This document shows positions 9,513 through 21,589 of a stretch of 64,000 bases of DNA, in pieces. This DNA comes from Camellia lanceoleosa. Taxonomy: Eukaryota; Streptophyta; Magnoliopsida; Ericales; Theaceae. A program made the position numbers and the translations under genes. The notes under the pieces were generated by a model. The model did not search any database, was not told the origin of the DNA, and worked only from the letters and a program-made list of their open reading frames with translations. Each line of letters starts with the position of its first letter. The first letter of the stretch is position 1. The stretch lies in NCBI GenBank assembly GCA_025200525.1, contig CM045761.1:139068223-139132222 (forward strand). Reading direction: 5' to 3'.

Positions 9513-12500
9513 CTAAGCAAAAAAGTACAAAAAATTAGTGCCAGTCGCCTCAGGCCCGAGAGGCACTCTTTGTCTTTTTCCTCGAACAGAAGGACTCGGG
9601 GCACTATCTCCATCGGCACCGCTATCCGAATCCGTCTCTGAACCAGAACCTGAGCCGGTATCATCTCTGCTCTCTGCCTCAGAGCCCGCCTCCATAGCAC
9701 CTCCGCTCTCGAAACCCGAGCCAGCATCATCGTCTCAACTCTCGAATGGCTCGAATGCCGACTCACTACCCCATCTGAGTCACTGATCTTAGCATCATCA
9801 TCACTCAAGATGGGCTTTGAAGGACTGCTCTGGCCTCGGGTGCCCCTATTTTTGCCTCAGTCGTGGCTCACATCTCGGTCGCAAGCTAGGGCTTGTCACT
9901 CTCTTATCTCTACTACTGGAGGATGTACTGCCGGTGCTGGTGCTGGTGTTGGTGTTGCTGCTGTCACCGAAGCCCTCGATATAGGTGGAATCTGGAAGAA
10001 ACAATTGTCAACATATCAGTTGCAGTGTGTGTATTAGATACAAGCATAGTCTGAAGAATAAGTGGTATGCAACAATCATATACAGTGTGTAAGTACAGTG
10101 AGTGAGTACAATATGCCAATGCAGTGTATCAGTGTAGTTTGGGAAAGTTTACAGTTGAAATGTCAATGCATCAGTGGAAACATGATAGCACGACGCGCAA
10201 ACTGAAGGAAATTACCTAGATACCATAGAGACCAAGCATCCTCTCCTTTCTCTACACCATGCCCATCAAGGAGGCCACCAACTCGAGACAGCTCCCCGTG
10301 TACTCTATAGATGCCTGCAAATGCATTTGAATGATCAGTGCTCGCAATAAACATATTTGAAATGAAATGTGGGGTGCAAATCGTAAGGTATGGTCCATAC
10401 CTGAGACGAACCCCGAACTCTAACAAGCTCGTGTCCAGCCTCGGCTGGCTCGATCTGGATCTGGTAAGCAGTCCCGATCGGCCTCCAGCATGTGAGCACG
10501 GTGGAAAGCTCTGGTAACGAGTGCTTTGCTCCATAGGGGGAGCCCCTCTAGCACGGGCCTTAGTTGCCCTCGCCCCCTCACCTCTGTGAGCGCCTGTCAG
10601 AGGTGGCATGAGGTGGGTCTGAATAAAGGTCGCGTAGTAGCCCTCACCCCTAAAGAAATCAGCGTCCAAGCCCACCATGAACTGAATGATTGCATCAACG
10701 GATAGGCTGTTCGCTGACCTCATAGACTCCAGTGATGGCATCGAAATGACCGGATCTAGCAAGCCCATGGTCTGGCGAACGAATCTCTCGCTTAAGAACC
10801 AGGCCCAATAAGCTGGGCCCTCCAGTAGGATCCAGAAGTGCGATGTGGCCCACGTTCCCGCATACTGGTCGCATACACGAGCTGGCATCATGGTCTATGG
10901 CTGCCACATGATCTACAAACGGAGAGTGTATAGATTGTTAGTTGCTGTCAGTTGCTAAAATGTGAATTAGAACAATTGTAAAGAAAAATGATTTGTGTTA
11001 GTTACCAAAGATCATAGTGGCGGAAGAAGGCAAAAGACTCACGACTCTGGCACTGGCATCGACCATCATATCGCCTCGAGTAGGGAACCATCGAGGGAAA
11101 CTCCTCCATAGGCTCTGGGCAAGGGCTGGAAACTACACATAAACCTACAACTACAAAGAAAATACAGTGATATGTAAACAACACAACATGAATAAATATA
11201 GAAAATACAGAGCAGAAAGTATGCAACCTGAATAGGTATAGAAAATGCAAAGTAGAAAGCACAAAGCATGAACAAATGCAGAAAGTGCAAAGCAGAAAGC
11301 ATGCAGCCTGAACAGATATAGAAAATACAAAGTAGAAAGCATACAGCCTGAACAGATATAGAAAGTGCAAAGCAGAAAGCACAAGGCATGAACAAATGTA
11401 GAAAGTGCAAAGCAGAAGCACAGGTGTTTAACAGATATAAAGCAAAAAATGTGAAGCAAAAAATGTAAAGTGCAAAGAGGGAACTGAAATACATACCTTC
11501 CAAGCTCGCTAGTAGCCTCCGATCAGCTCTCCCTTCAGGCGGGAGGTAGAGCCCATATAGCCGTACAAGGTGGCGAGGTTAGCTCCTCCCCAGTCATAGA
11601 AGCGTACTCGAGGAAGGGTCACCAGAGTGCTCGATAGATATAAGCCCATGATGTTACACCTGTTCGAAAACAAAGTGGTACCGAGGATAAACATCAGGAA
11701 GCCTTGAGTGTACTGCTCCATCTTCTCTAGCGTCTCGGGGTCGCTCCCTTAGAACTGCTTGGTGAGCCAACTATATCGGACTATAGCTGGCCAGTACAAT
11801 GGTAGGCGCGCTCCCAGCAGCTCAATCCAAGCTGCCTCCCACTGCCTCATATCGGTGTCAAAAGGGATCGGATCACCTCCAACTCCTAAGCCTATGATCA
11901 TGGCAAAGTCATAGGGAGTCATCGTCATCTCCCCAATAGTAGAGAAGTGGAAGGAGTTGGCAGTGTCCCACCACCTCTCCATAAGCACTCCTAGAAGAGG
12001 ATGGCTCATAATGACCCATGTCAAGCTGGAGCAGAAAAGGGTGAAGCCAGTCTCATCGACAATATCACGGACTCCGGCAGGGAGCTTGTCATACCAATCC
12101 CTCATTGTCATAACTCCATACCCCCTGTAGACACGGGATTCTCCCTATGGCAAAGAATAGATAAATTAGATCAGACAGTGATGAAAAAGTACAGTTAGAT
12201 GAAAGGCAGTGTAAGAAATGCAATTAAAGAAAGACATGAATGGAGGAAAACAAAGTTCATACCTCAGTAGCGCTCGATGAAAGGTAGGAGGTTGACTCCT
12301 TCAGCAGGAGGTCCTCCAGTACATTGCGAGCAAAGTCGCTGAAGCGCCTAATGCCTCCGGGTGGCAATGTGTGCGTACGGGGATGATATCTCGCCAAATC
12401 AAAAGGCCGCACTCTCAAAGGTAACGGCTCTGGCTCAAACACAGGCTCAAACTCTGCCTCGAGGTTGGCCCCAATACCCTGAACCGCCTTGCTAACCTTG

Positions 12501-12589
12501 GCAACTACTGGCTCCTCTACCCCAGCAACAGGTGGGAACTTGAGGAGAACCTCTGGAGGAGCCCCATCGTGTGGAATATCATTTGCCAT
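9513..12589 (-). pseudogene. antisense plant-mobile-domain (PMD) gene, six exons, element 1
   Basis: On the minus strand I can place six exons: 12589-12263, 12144-11497, 11150-11006, 10912-10401, 10314-10216 and 9991-9513. Every intron has GT..AG ends, for example CTGAG-GTATGA and CCATAG-GG at intron 1. Exon 1 starts MANDIPHDGAP and ends phase 0. Exon 2 holds the PMD signature: ERWWDTANSFHFSTIGEMTM, DFAMIIGLGVGGDPI, FILGTTLF and DWGGANLATLYGYM. Exon 3 has VPYSRRYDGRC, exon 4 EGPAYWAWFLSERFVRQTMG, and exon 6 an acidic Ser/Asp tail ending in KRQRV. PMD proteins (MAIN/MAIL1 type) act in the nucleus in heterochromatin silencing and genome stability; that is family knowledge. In-frame stops at 11749-11751 and at GGY*RAWK, two more in exon 3 and a frameshift make this copy a pseudogene. 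Confidence 0.82.
11180..11445. repeat. approximately 40-bp tandem repeats inside PMD intron 2
   Basis: The unit 'gaaagtgcaaagcagaaagc' alternates with 'gaaaatacaaagtagaaagc', each followed by 'atgcagcctgaacagatata' or 'acaaagcatgaacaaatgca'. About six units occupy most of intron 2 of the element 1 PMD gene. Overlapping open frames here give Cys/Phe/Leu-rich pseudo-proteins that are only translations of this repeat. Confidence 0.85.
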
Positions 12590-13200
12590 CTGGAAAATGG
12601 GTGAAAAGTAGTTGAGAAGTGAAGAAAATGGAGAAAATAGGGTAAACTTGGAAAAAGCAACCCTAGGAGAGACAAAATTGGAGAAAGTCAAAGCCCGAAA
12701 AAGTTCACGAAACCCGAGAGAAACTCAAAGGAAACAAGCCTAAAGTGGTGGAAATCCAAGGAAAAGCGTCAAAATTAAAATCTGATTGGTTCAAAAGGAA
12801 GAAAACTAAGAGGGTTTTACAAAAAAAGTTTGTGTGGGGTGTTGGAAAACGCGTATAAAGCGCAAATCTAGAGAGAGGAGGCACCTAGAGAGAGGGAGAG
12901 AAATTTCGGACCTAGGGTATTGTGAAAATGAAGTGTTGTGATGTATATTTAAAGACCCGTGGGTGAAAAGTCAAAAAAGCCCCGATCTGCCATTGGTGGC
13001 CGGCAAGTTGTTTTGATGGCCGATAGGTGGCCAACACTCTCCCCTTGTGGCCGGCAAGTGGCTGTTGGCTTTCCTTTATGTCCTGATGCTATTTTGTGTC
13101 TTTGTTTCCCAAGAGGTGTAGGGAAAGTTTACTGTTGGGTCCAGATTGTTTCTAAGGGAGCTCAAAACTGTGTTTTGGCGCATGATGTTCCTTACTTGCC
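12590..13200 (-). promoter_or_regulatory. promoter region of the element 1 PMD gene
   Basis: Upstream of the PMD start (minus strand) are a CT-rich leader (rc of 12840-12905: ctctctctag), a TATA-like TTTAAATATA at about 12944-12953, and then a GGCCGGC cluster at 12991-13070 (tggtggccggcaagttg, atggccgataggtggcc, gtggccggcaagtggc). The order cluster, TATA, CT-rich leader, ATG is repeated at the element 2 PMD gene. This is pattern evidence only. Confidence 0.6.
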
Positions 13201-13394
13201 AACATGAACGAGGTGTATCCTTTGTGAACATGTTGCGACATCTCCAAGAGGTAAATCGGAGGTCGTCACTGAATATTGGTTTTTGTTGTCTTGTTGAATT
13301 ACATAGTTATGCTTTTCTGTTGCATAGAATGCGCATGTCACATATACGTATGTTGCATGCATGTCTTGTATCATTTATGAGTTATGCATATAAT

Positions 13395-13620
13395 ATGCTG
13401 TCAATTTTGCATAGAATATGCTTTTGTTTCTTGCATAGAATATGCTTTTGTTTCTTGCATAGAACATGCTTTCAATTAACATCATACATCGATTGACTAT
13501 CTGCATGGAATATGCTTTGTGTATCTATCGCACTTGTTCACTTTGTGCATCTATCGCATTTGTTCACTTTGTGCATCTATCGCACTCATTCACTTTTGTG
13601 CGTCTATCGCACACCTCTTT
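13395..13620. repeat. short tandem repeats (25 and 28 bp) in element 1
   Basis: Two adjacent arrays are present. In the first, 'cttgcatagaatatgctttt' is repeated about three times (13395-13470). In the second, 'gtgcatctatcgcacttgtt' is repeated about four times (13515-13615). They lie between the PMD promoter and the polypurine tract. Confidence 0.85.
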
Positions 13621-13995
13621 GTTTCATCTCGAGACGCATGAAGCACGAGCCCGAGCGATTTTCTTGTATCTCAAGACGCGTGACACACTACCCTGGGCAT
13701 GTTTCATCTCAAGACAAGTAAAGCGCGAGCCCGAGCGGTTTCTCTTTTATCTCAGGATGCGTGAAGCATTACTCTGAGTGTGTTTTATCTCGAAATGTGT
13801 GAAGTGCGAGCCCGAGCAGTTTCTCTTGTTTCTCAGGATGTATGAAGCGGGACCTTGAGCGGTTGTTTATCTCGGAATGCGTGAAACACAAGCCTGAGTG
13901 ATTTTTCTTATATCTCGGGACGCGTGAAGCGCAAGCTTGAGCGACTTTCCTCTGCTTCTCGGGATGCGTGAGATGCAGCCCTGAGCAGTGTTTTC
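13621..13995. repeat. approximately 46-bp degenerate tandem array in element 1
   Basis: About eight units read 'atctcgggacgcgtgaagcg' followed by 'caagcccgagcgatttctct', with 10-25 percent divergence. The array occupies the same place as the 80-bp array of element 2 but has a different unit. Tat/Ogre elements are known for variable tandem repeats in this 3' region. Confidence 0.85.
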
Positions 13996-14358
13996 TTTCC
14001 TCGTCTCATGTTTTGGCATGGTTAGAGTGTGTTTTAAATCTTTTTGCAAGAAACCTATGTTGGTTTTAAACTTGAAGCTGCTCATTCATACGTTCATATG
14101 TTTTATCTCGTTATCTTGCTTATTACATCTGTTATTGCTTATTGCATCATCTCGCATGATTATGAGTTTTCAAAATAGCCGGCTTCGCGAAGCGTGTGAG
14201 TCCAGCTTTCAAAGTCATTGTACATATCATTTTGCATTTTGCCACAGAACTACACTGGTTTGATTCCTTGCAAAAGAGATACGTACGTAGCTTGCGAGCG
14301 CAACCAGTTGTTTATATCTTGATTGTTTGTCCAAGTCTTATGGCCTTGTCAAAATGGG
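13996..14358 (+). other. conserved pre-PPT region of element 1, left part
   Basis: The block 'ctacactggtttgattcctt', 'gatacgtacgtagcttgcga' and 'tttgtccaagtcttatggcc' matches, inverted, the 42840-42960 part of element 2 beside its polypurine tract. It continues after the solo LTR at 18092. No gene is seen. Confidence 0.75.
14354..14358. repeat. target site duplication atggg, left copy
   Basis: The right copy is 18092-18096. Both directly border the TG..CA ends of the solo LTR. Confidence 0.95.
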
Positions 14359-16806
14359 TGTAGACGTCCCCCGAATGCCCCGGGAGGGTGAGTCCCGTTT
14401 TGTTCACTTGTGGGTCTACTACATTTCGGACTCAAATATATCACGGTTCTTAATCTGAACCAAAGAGTCCAAATCCGGCAAATCATTTTGAGAAAATAGA
14501 TTTTTTGAAAAGAAATGCCAAACATGGACTGCTTTGCCAGATACAGAGTCGCCACCTAAATATTTTTTAATGGGGGAATTTAGGAAACCCTGACTCGGTG
14601 CCAAAGGCCACGTGTCTGTCATCACCAAAGTTGTCTCGGCTCGGGAACTTGGGTAGGATTGGGGAAGGTCAGCTATGAGCATCGCCTCTCGCCTGATCCG
14701 AAGATCGGCCTCTACTAACCGTGATATCTTGTTTTGAAAACATTACGCGTTCTTATTCTGGTTATTAGCCTAGAATTACTATGTTGTGCACACAGCAAAC
14801 AAGTATAGACCAAATCGCCCAAATTGGAACAAAACATTTCATGTTTGTTTTGAAAATGGCTAACTACTCGCAAGTAGGTTAAAATGCCGGTTTTGCCACC
14901 CTCAAGTGGACTTAAAACTTACAGTTTCAATGCATTCATTCCAATTTAGGTAATTCAACCTCCATCCACAGGCATTCAAGCAATTATATCACATAAGCAG
15001 CTAGCCTCATGATAGTCATGCTATTATGGCAACACTCACACGCATGCGGTATGCTAAAGCATGAAAGCTTACCTAGTACTTCGTGCCAAAACAGAAACTA
15101 GTTAGTAATCATGCATGATCCTAGTTCATGTTAAAAATGGCTAATGCATCACATACAGAATGTCACTAGAATAGGCTCGGCTAATCTATAATGACATGTG
15201 AAATGCTACAACTAACACGTATTCAATTTGGAATTGAAATACAGATGCAATTAGAATGATGCGCCGAGCCCGGTGCATGCAAAACGAATGAATGGATGCA
15301 AATATGCTGTCATACTGTATGCTAATTTAAACATGCCCTAGACTAACCATCGAAAGCTGGTAAATAAAAGGGAAGAAAGACGTGGGATTGGAAGACTTGC
15401 ACACACTCACCCACACTTATTACAATTCGCCCTCTCTCGGAGGGACCAAAAGAATAATACAAATCAATTAACCTACAAGCTAATTAAATATTACAGACCA
15501 CTTAACCAGTTAAGCAAATTAACTAAGCTAAGAAAGCAGTAAAAGGCCTCAGAAGAGGGTCCAAGGAACGCATGCTCAGGTTTGCTCAGAAATCCAACGC
15601 CATGCACAAGTTTGCCTCTATTTTCCCTGCTCTGCTCCTTTGAAAATTGCACAAGTCCCAAGGTGCACTCTCTGGACATTGGGGGACACCACCGGCCATG
15701 TGGCATGATCACCGGCCAAAAATGAGTGGTCACCAGCCACTTGTGAAGAAATCGGCCACTGATGGATGGCCGGTCGGCCTAAGATCAGATGGCCGCCAAA
15801 GCTTCTCATAGAATCTGTTTTGCCAGCAGCAGAGGGCAAAACAAGGCATGGCAATGCATTTCAAGCAAATGTGTGCACCACCACATCCCTTATCATTTTA
15901 CAACTCAAAGGGGTATGCTACTCGATTCTCAGACCACCAATCGCGCATTTCAATGCGTGATGGCCCAAGAAACCAAGTTGTGCATTTTGATTTCAAATGA
16001 CATGCAAACCAAATAAACACATAAAGCACACCCTCTATCATACTCGATTCAAGAGGCAAAGCATGCATGCTCTATGCAATGCAACCTAGGCATGGAAGCT
16101 AAGTATGCAAATGTGCAATGTGTCAAACATGCAAAAATGCAATGTAACAAACATGGAACAAGGCCAAATATGCAACAACATAGAAGGCAAGCATGCAACA
16201 ACATGCTAGGATGGTCTTGAACCAAAGTGGACAGCCCTTAAGTAGGCCCAAAACAGTGGCCAAAATGATGCAACAAAAGCATGAAAACACACACACAAGC
16301 ATGCATGCACAAGGGCCTAAACATGGAGCATAAGCCATCAACTCTTCGAAGCATGAAAGGGATGGAAAATGCAAGTATGCAAACATGAAATATGGACTGA
16401 AATATGGTTTCCAATGATGCCAAATCATGAGAATAGGCCAAGTAAAGCATGCTAGTGATCCACATACCCAAGGCTAGTAAGCTAGAATGCAAAGAAGCTA
16501 TACAAAACATGGAAAGCATGACTCCAAAGACCCAAGACAGACCTTAAGCATGTTAAAACATGACCAAAAACTTCACAAAGCTAAGCCAAAATATGCAAGC
16601 ATGGTGGTCCAAATGCTAGATACATGTTAAGGCAATTTCATGGCATTACAAGACAAGTATGCAAAGCAAGCATGGTGTGTCTAAACCAATTAAAAATAGT
16701 GCTATATCATGGCAAAATAAGCACAAATAACACTTAAGACATGGCCAACATGAACTTAAAAATGGTGCTCACACATGAGGCTAAAATGGGATTTTTTGAA
16801 GACAAC

Positions 16807-16891
16807 AAGGAGAGGGGATGGCCCTCTCCTTCTTAGGACCTTAAACCACCATCCTCACCACTGAAATCCCTCAAGATTTCAGTGGTGAGGA
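16807..16891 (-). other. pair of conserved leader hairpins in the solo LTR
   Basis: Hairpin 1 has a 17-bp perfect stem: arms 16852-16868 and 16875-16891, loop cctcaa. Hairpin 2 has a 10-bp perfect stem: aaggagaggg (16807-16816) with ccctctcctt (16822-16831). Both recur in every fully preserved LTR copy of this family in the window, about 500 bases downstream of the TATA box, so they would lie in the leader of the genomic RNA. Confidence 0.9.
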
Positions 16892-17432
16892 GGCCCAAAC
16901 AAGGTGGTCCCGGAGCTCACCAAAAATAGCACAAAATGGGGCCAAATAAGGCCTAAGAGGGGGTAAATGACCCCAAACACAAAAGTGTCCTTAATGAAGT
17001 ATCTTAAACACAAAAAAAAAATAGAACTTTTTTATGTTATACACAAAGTTCAAAACAGCAAGAAAGACAGGCTAAAAGCTGTTGCAAAAACGGGGAATAA
17101 AAAAGGGTTAAAGGCTCACCCTTGTAGACCAACGAAACCAGCAGCTTCTTGGATCAAAAACCAGTCCCTTAGCCTCTGAAAATGGCCTCCAAGCTCCTTA
17201 GGTTGATGATGGAGGTGTTAGGGTAGGAGTTGTAGTGTAAATGTGCAAGAACTAGCCCCTTTTGAACCCTCTAACCCACACAAATGTAGAGAGAGAGAGA
17301 GGGAGATAGAGAGAGAGAGTGATATATATGTATCATATATATCAGATTTTCTAACCCCTCAAATGGGAGGAGAGGCCCTCTTTATATAGACAAGGCAATG
17401 GCTCAAAGCTTCTAAGAGAAGCTAACAAGGTG

Positions 17433-17720
17433 CAAGCTTCTTGGAGAAGCTAGAAAGGTTCAAGCTTCTCCAAGAAGCTAAAAAGAAGGGTCAAGCTTCT
17501 TGGAGAAGCCAAAAAGGGTCAAGCTTCTTGGAGAAGCTAGAACCAAGGTTCAAAAGGTTCAAGCTTCCTCAAGAAGCTAAAATCAAGGGTTCAAAAGGTT
17601 CAAGCTTCCTCAAGAAGCTAAAACCAAGGGTTCAAAAGGTTCAAGCTTCTTGGAGAAGCTAAAACCAAGGGTTCAAAAGGGTCAAGCTTCCTCAAGAAGC
17701 TAAAACAGGGGGTTCAAAAG
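17433..17720. repeat. U3 tandem array with a caagcttc core, 28-41 bp periods
   Basis: The 8-mer caagcttc occurs at 17433, 17461, 17492, 17520, 17560, 17601, 17642 and 17683, giving periods of 28, 31, 28, 40, 41, 41 and 41. Each unit carries a small hairpin (aagcttcttggagaagctt type). In LTR orientation the array lies just upstream of the TATA box. The other LTR copies lack it. Confidence 0.92.
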
Positions 17721-18096
17721 GTTCAAACCCTCTCAAGAAAAGGCCTCGGCCAGAAAAGGTGGCTAATCGGCCAACAAAGTTAGCCGACCGACCATCAATA
17801 GTGCCGACCGGCCATCATCAATGGCCGATGGCAACAAAACACTGGCCGGTGGCCTCTAGCCATGGCCGGTGATGTATGGGGATGTCTCACAAGCCATTCC
17901 CTGCCCTCCAAAAGCAAAAGACGAGTGTTCGGTGCAAAACCAAACACAAAACAGTCGAGTTAAGAGATCCTGAGGCAAGGCGCGTAGCCGAGACCTCCGA
18001 GAACTCAAAACGAATACAAGCATGGATGATCACCGAGTGTTCAAGCGGTGACGTCCAAGTCTTGAGGACGGTCAAAAATGGGGTGTCTACAATGGG

Positions 18097-18167
18097 TCGT
18101 CTTCGGGCTTTGACTTTCACTCACGTCATTTCATGACTCCGAGTTCTATTAAAGAGGGGCAACTGTA
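18097..18167 (+). other. pre-PPT region and polypurine tract of element 1
   Basis: After the solo LTR the element resumes with gtcgtcttcgggctttgact and ends in the purine-rich aaagaggggcaac, immediately followed by TGTAGACACC at 18168. This is the expected position of the polypurine tract that primes plus-strand DNA synthesis. The equivalent in element 2 is caaagagggcaat at 42778-42766 (minus strand). Confidence 0.8.
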
Positions 18168-20538
18168 GACACCCCATTTTTGACCTCCCTTATGACTTGG
18201 ATGTCATTGTTTGCACAACCAATGATGAGTCTATATGCTTATCAAGTGCTCGAAGTCCTCAGCAGAATGCCACAGCTTTGAGCCTTTCAAACCTTGCACA
18301 CCTATTGCCTCATTTTTGGACCAAACCTAGAGATCTTCAAGCCTACAACCTCTGGTAGCCTGCCGGCCACCTTTTTGGGCTGCCAGCCATCACTCTTGGT
18401 TGCTGGCCATCAATGTCTTTTGCAAATATTTTGTGACAATTGTGCTAGCTGTTTGCACAGATGCATGCATCTGCTCCCACATGTATGGCTAGATGTTTAT
18501 GAGGAAAATTCATGATTTCTATATATAGATGACCTCCCTCTCATATTTTAAGGTTAGAAAAATTTTAGAGCAAAATTTTTCCTCTCTCTACAATTCTCTC
18601 TCTTTCACTCTCTTACAAATTTCTACACCTTTGCCTATGCACTCTTCATCTTTGCCTATACACTCTTAACCAAACCTCTCCATCTTCAAGTTGAGGTGTC
18701 TTTGAGCCTTGTTTGAGCTCTTGAGGGTATGTGTGCTTTGTTTTATTGCTTGAAATTGAATCTTCTCTTCAAGAGGTATAAGGTTTTGCTTCTTTAGTTG
18801 TTGTATCTACTCTTTTTCTTGCTGTTTTCCAACTATTTTTGGGCTATAAAAACTTCGTATTTTTGGTCTGAAACTTGGGTTTTAAGGCCAATAAAGGTTG
18901 AGGGGTGGTTCACCCTTCTTTACACCTTGCTCTAAAGGCCTTTCCCCATTGTGTTTCCCAATTTTGCACTATCTTTTTTTGAGCTTTCAAACACTATTTT
19001 TCAGATTTATTTCAATAGCCAAAATCATGGTTTGAAGGCCAAAATTGGAGGGGTTAGCCTCCCCTCTTTGTGTTTTGCTTACTAGTCTAGCATGCTCCAT
19101 ATTTTAGCATATTAATCTAGCTATTTTTGTCTTAATTCCAACATGTTTTAGGACTTTTTTTAGACTATTTTAGGACTTTCTTTAAGTGTTTGTTGTATTT
19201 GAGCTTTGTTTTGCATGCTTATAGTGTAATTGTCCTCATGAGTTTGGTGTTTTATGCTTTAGAGACCATCTTATTTGAGTTGATAGTGTTTCTTTATGGT
19301 TTTCCATACTTGTAATCATTCTTAATAACCTCTGCAACCTCCCTTCTTTCTTGGCTTGTGTTTTGCTTTGAAAGTGGTTTCAAACAACTTATTTGTTTAA
19401 AGCATGAGATTGAAATGTCATGCTTAATGGTTTAATCCCTCTGGGGTTCATTACCAATGATATGATGTCTCTTTCATGCCGAAAACAACTTTTGGTTTGA
19501 GCCCTCTTTCCATTAGAGAACTCAAATTCACCTTTGGACTCAATTTATTAAAGAATGGATGGTAATCTAAAATGGACTAATAAAATTGAGACTAAAAAAG
19601 GTGCAAGATAATAAAAAGTGTTGTGTTCAATCGGACATTAATTGAACACATGGAAAGTTGGGCCAATTCATACTTACTAGTGATGAAATTATTCAAGTCT
19701 CCAAGGTCAACTACTTCCCTTGATCTTTCATGATAGGGGGGTGATTTTGAGAGTCTTGTTTTATTGTATTTATTGAACTTGCACACTTTGGTTCATAGGC
19801 CATCATGCAATGAAATTGCTTCCATTGATGGTTTGTGAACTAAGCTTACTACTCCTTTTACCTATTCATGATAAGGAGGGATAAATAGTGGCCAGCAGGC
19901 CATCTTTAGTGGCCGGCAGGCTGTCTGCCGGCCACCAGTGCAAATTCAAGCAGTGTTCTCCTGAGGCAGAAAAGAGTTGCTCTAGAGATGGGAATTGGTG
20001 CAAGTGTTCTACTATGCAAAGAGACATTCAGCAATAGAAACAATGACTTTTCAAATGGAAACCATATTCATGCATGAGCTCGCCATCGATCCTCGGGATC
20101 CGTGTTGCATATATTAATGTCGGGCTTAAATAGTGGCTTTGTACTTAATTAGTTAGAATAGTTAATCCGTCTCATGTTGTAATTATTTTAGTTAGCTAGA
20201 GTAGTTAATTAATTCAGTTTGTAATAATTAGTTAAGTAGTTTAGCTATTTATTCATTTGTTTTGTATTAATTAGTTTAGCTTTAATTAGTTAGCTAGTTA
20301 GTTCATTCGGACTCTCCTTCGTGAGAGCGCAATGTTGTAATAATATGTATGTCTTACAACCCCACGTATTTCTCTCTTTTATTTAACTACTTACGATGGT
20401 TAGTTTAGGGACATCATGTTTTGTTTAGCATACTCCATATTTATATCCACTTATATTGCATGCATCGAGGCTCAGTTCATCATTCTAACTTGCATTGTTA
20501 GTTTAAATACTTCTTTGACTACGTGCTTAGACCGCATC
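18168..20538 (+). mobile_element. 3' LTR of element 1, first part (divergent subfamily)
   Basis: It begins TGTAGACACCCCATTTTTGA directly after a polypurine tract. It has GGCCGG clusters at 18355-18415 and 19885-19945, a CT-rich leader near 18590-18610, and then the 'ggactctccttcgtgagagc' and 'acaaccccacgtatttctct' blocks common to this LTR family. The stretch 18700-19800 does not align by eye with the other copies, and the two leader hairpins are not found, so it represents an older or different subfamily. It is interrupted at 20538 by a younger solo LTR. Confidence 0.8.
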
Positions 20539-20754
20539 TGTAGACACCTCATTTTTGTCCTTGAGACTTGGACGTCACCGTTTGAACACTCGGTGATCAT
20601 CCTTGTTTGTGTTCGTCTTGAGTTCCCGGAGGTCTCGGCTACGCGCCTTGCCTCAAGACCTCTCAACTCGACTGTTTTGTGTTTGGTTTTGCACCAAACA
20701 CTTGTGTTTTGCTTTTGAGGGGCAGGGAATGACTTGTTGGCCATCCCCACACCT

Positions 20755-20880
20755 CACCGGCCATGGCTTGAGGCCACCGGCCACTATTTTGTTGCCACCG
20801 GCCATTGGTGATGGCCGGCCGGCACTCTTTGTGGTCAGTCGACCATGTATTTGGTCAATTTGGCATTTTTGGCTGGCCGA
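20755..20880. promoter_or_regulatory. GGCCGG motif cluster 1 in LTR U3
   Basis: It contains caccggcc, ccaccggcc (twice), tggccggccggcac and tggccgacc. It starts about 216 bp from the LTR start and ends about 136 bp before the TATA box at 21016. The same cluster sits at comparable offsets in the LTRs at 18091 (17745-17880), 57963 (57655-57745), 42765 (42475-42545) and 18168 (18355-18415). Confidence 0.8.
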
Positions 20881-21015
20881 CCACTGTGCAGCTGCTTTTG
20901 CAGATATTTTTATGGCAGTTGTGCTAGCTGGCATACACTTTGCACCCTCTCCATATGTATGGAGGGATATCACTCTTGTTTAGCTTGTTTTGTAAGCTTT
21001 GCAAGAGTGATCCTC

Positions 21016-21021
21016 TATAAA
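21016..21021 (+). promoter_or_regulatory. LTR TATA box
   Basis: TATAAA lies in 'cctctataaagggagggcct', 477 bp from the LTR start, and is followed by a CT-rich leader. Matching boxes lie at 17381-17390 (minus, TCTATATAAA), 57501-57510 (minus, CTATAAGAGG) and about 42326-42335 (minus). Confidence 0.7.
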
Positions 21022-21504
21022 GGGAGGGCCTCTCCTCCCTCCTCCAGGGTTACAAAAATTCTAGAGGGTCTCTAATATTAGGGTTAGGGTTATCTCTTCT
21101 ATCTCTATATCTCCCTCTCTTGTGTGTATAAGTGTGTGTTTGTCCTTACTTTCGTGCACAAACACCTAGTTCTACACCTTACCTTGGTTGCTGAGGAGCC
21201 AATAGGTTGTTCTTGAAGTTCTTGAGCGGACTCAAGCTTGGAGAAGCAGCTGGAGTGCTATTCTTGAAAGGGGCCTATGAAGGTAAGAATTTCACCCTTT
21301 TTACCCCATTTTTACATAAGCTTTTAGCCATCCTTTCTTGCTATTTTAAGCTTAGTATATAACATATAAAAGTTCTGATTTTGCTTGCTTAAAATAGTTG
21401 TTTAAGGTTGCTTTGAGCTTTGGGGCTGTTTAACCCCTCTTAGGCCTTGTTTGGCCCCCATTTTGTGCTATTTTGGTGAGCTCCGAGACCACCTTATTTG
21501 GGCC

Positions 21505-21589
21505 TCCTCACCACTGAAATCTTGAGGGATTTCAGTGGTGAGGATGGTGGTTTGAGGTCCTAAGAAGGAGAGGGCCATCCCCTCTCCTT
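21505..21589 (+). other. conserved leader hairpin pair in the nested solo LTR
   Basis: Hairpin 1 arms are 21505-21521 and 21528-21544 (17 bp, perfect). Hairpin 2 arms are aaggagaggg at 21565-21574 and ccctctcctt at 21580-21589. They are downstream of the TATA box and so inside the predicted RNA. Confidence 0.9.

Larger units (their letters stand above)
14359..18091 (-). mobile_element. solo LTR of the Tat/Ogre family, TSD atggg
   Basis: On the minus strand it starts TGTAGACACCCCATTTTTGA and ends ...ACGTCTACA, 3,733 bp. The same 5-bp sequence atggg lies on both sides (14354-14358 and 18092-18096), and the flanking sequence is continuous element 1 DNA when the LTR is removed. No PBS, gag or pol lies inside, so it is a solo LTR formed by recombination between the two LTRs of a full element. 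Inside, on the minus strand, are a TATATAAA box (rc of 17381-17390), the GGCCGG clusters, two leader hairpins and a U3 tandem array. It lies 76 bp from the 3' LTR of element 1, in opposite orientation. Confidence 0.95.

Noticed and set aside
11002..11503. Overlapping Cys/Phe/Leu-rich open frames that look like small membrane proteins
   Set aside because: They are translations of the ~40-bp tandem repeat inside PMD intron 2 and parts of exon 3 in the wrong frame; the repeat explains the periodic protein.
13395..13995. Possible CRISPR-like array of short repeats
   Set aside because: Units are degenerate and contiguous with no unique spacers, and the DNA is plant retrotransposon; it is an ordinary tandem repeat.
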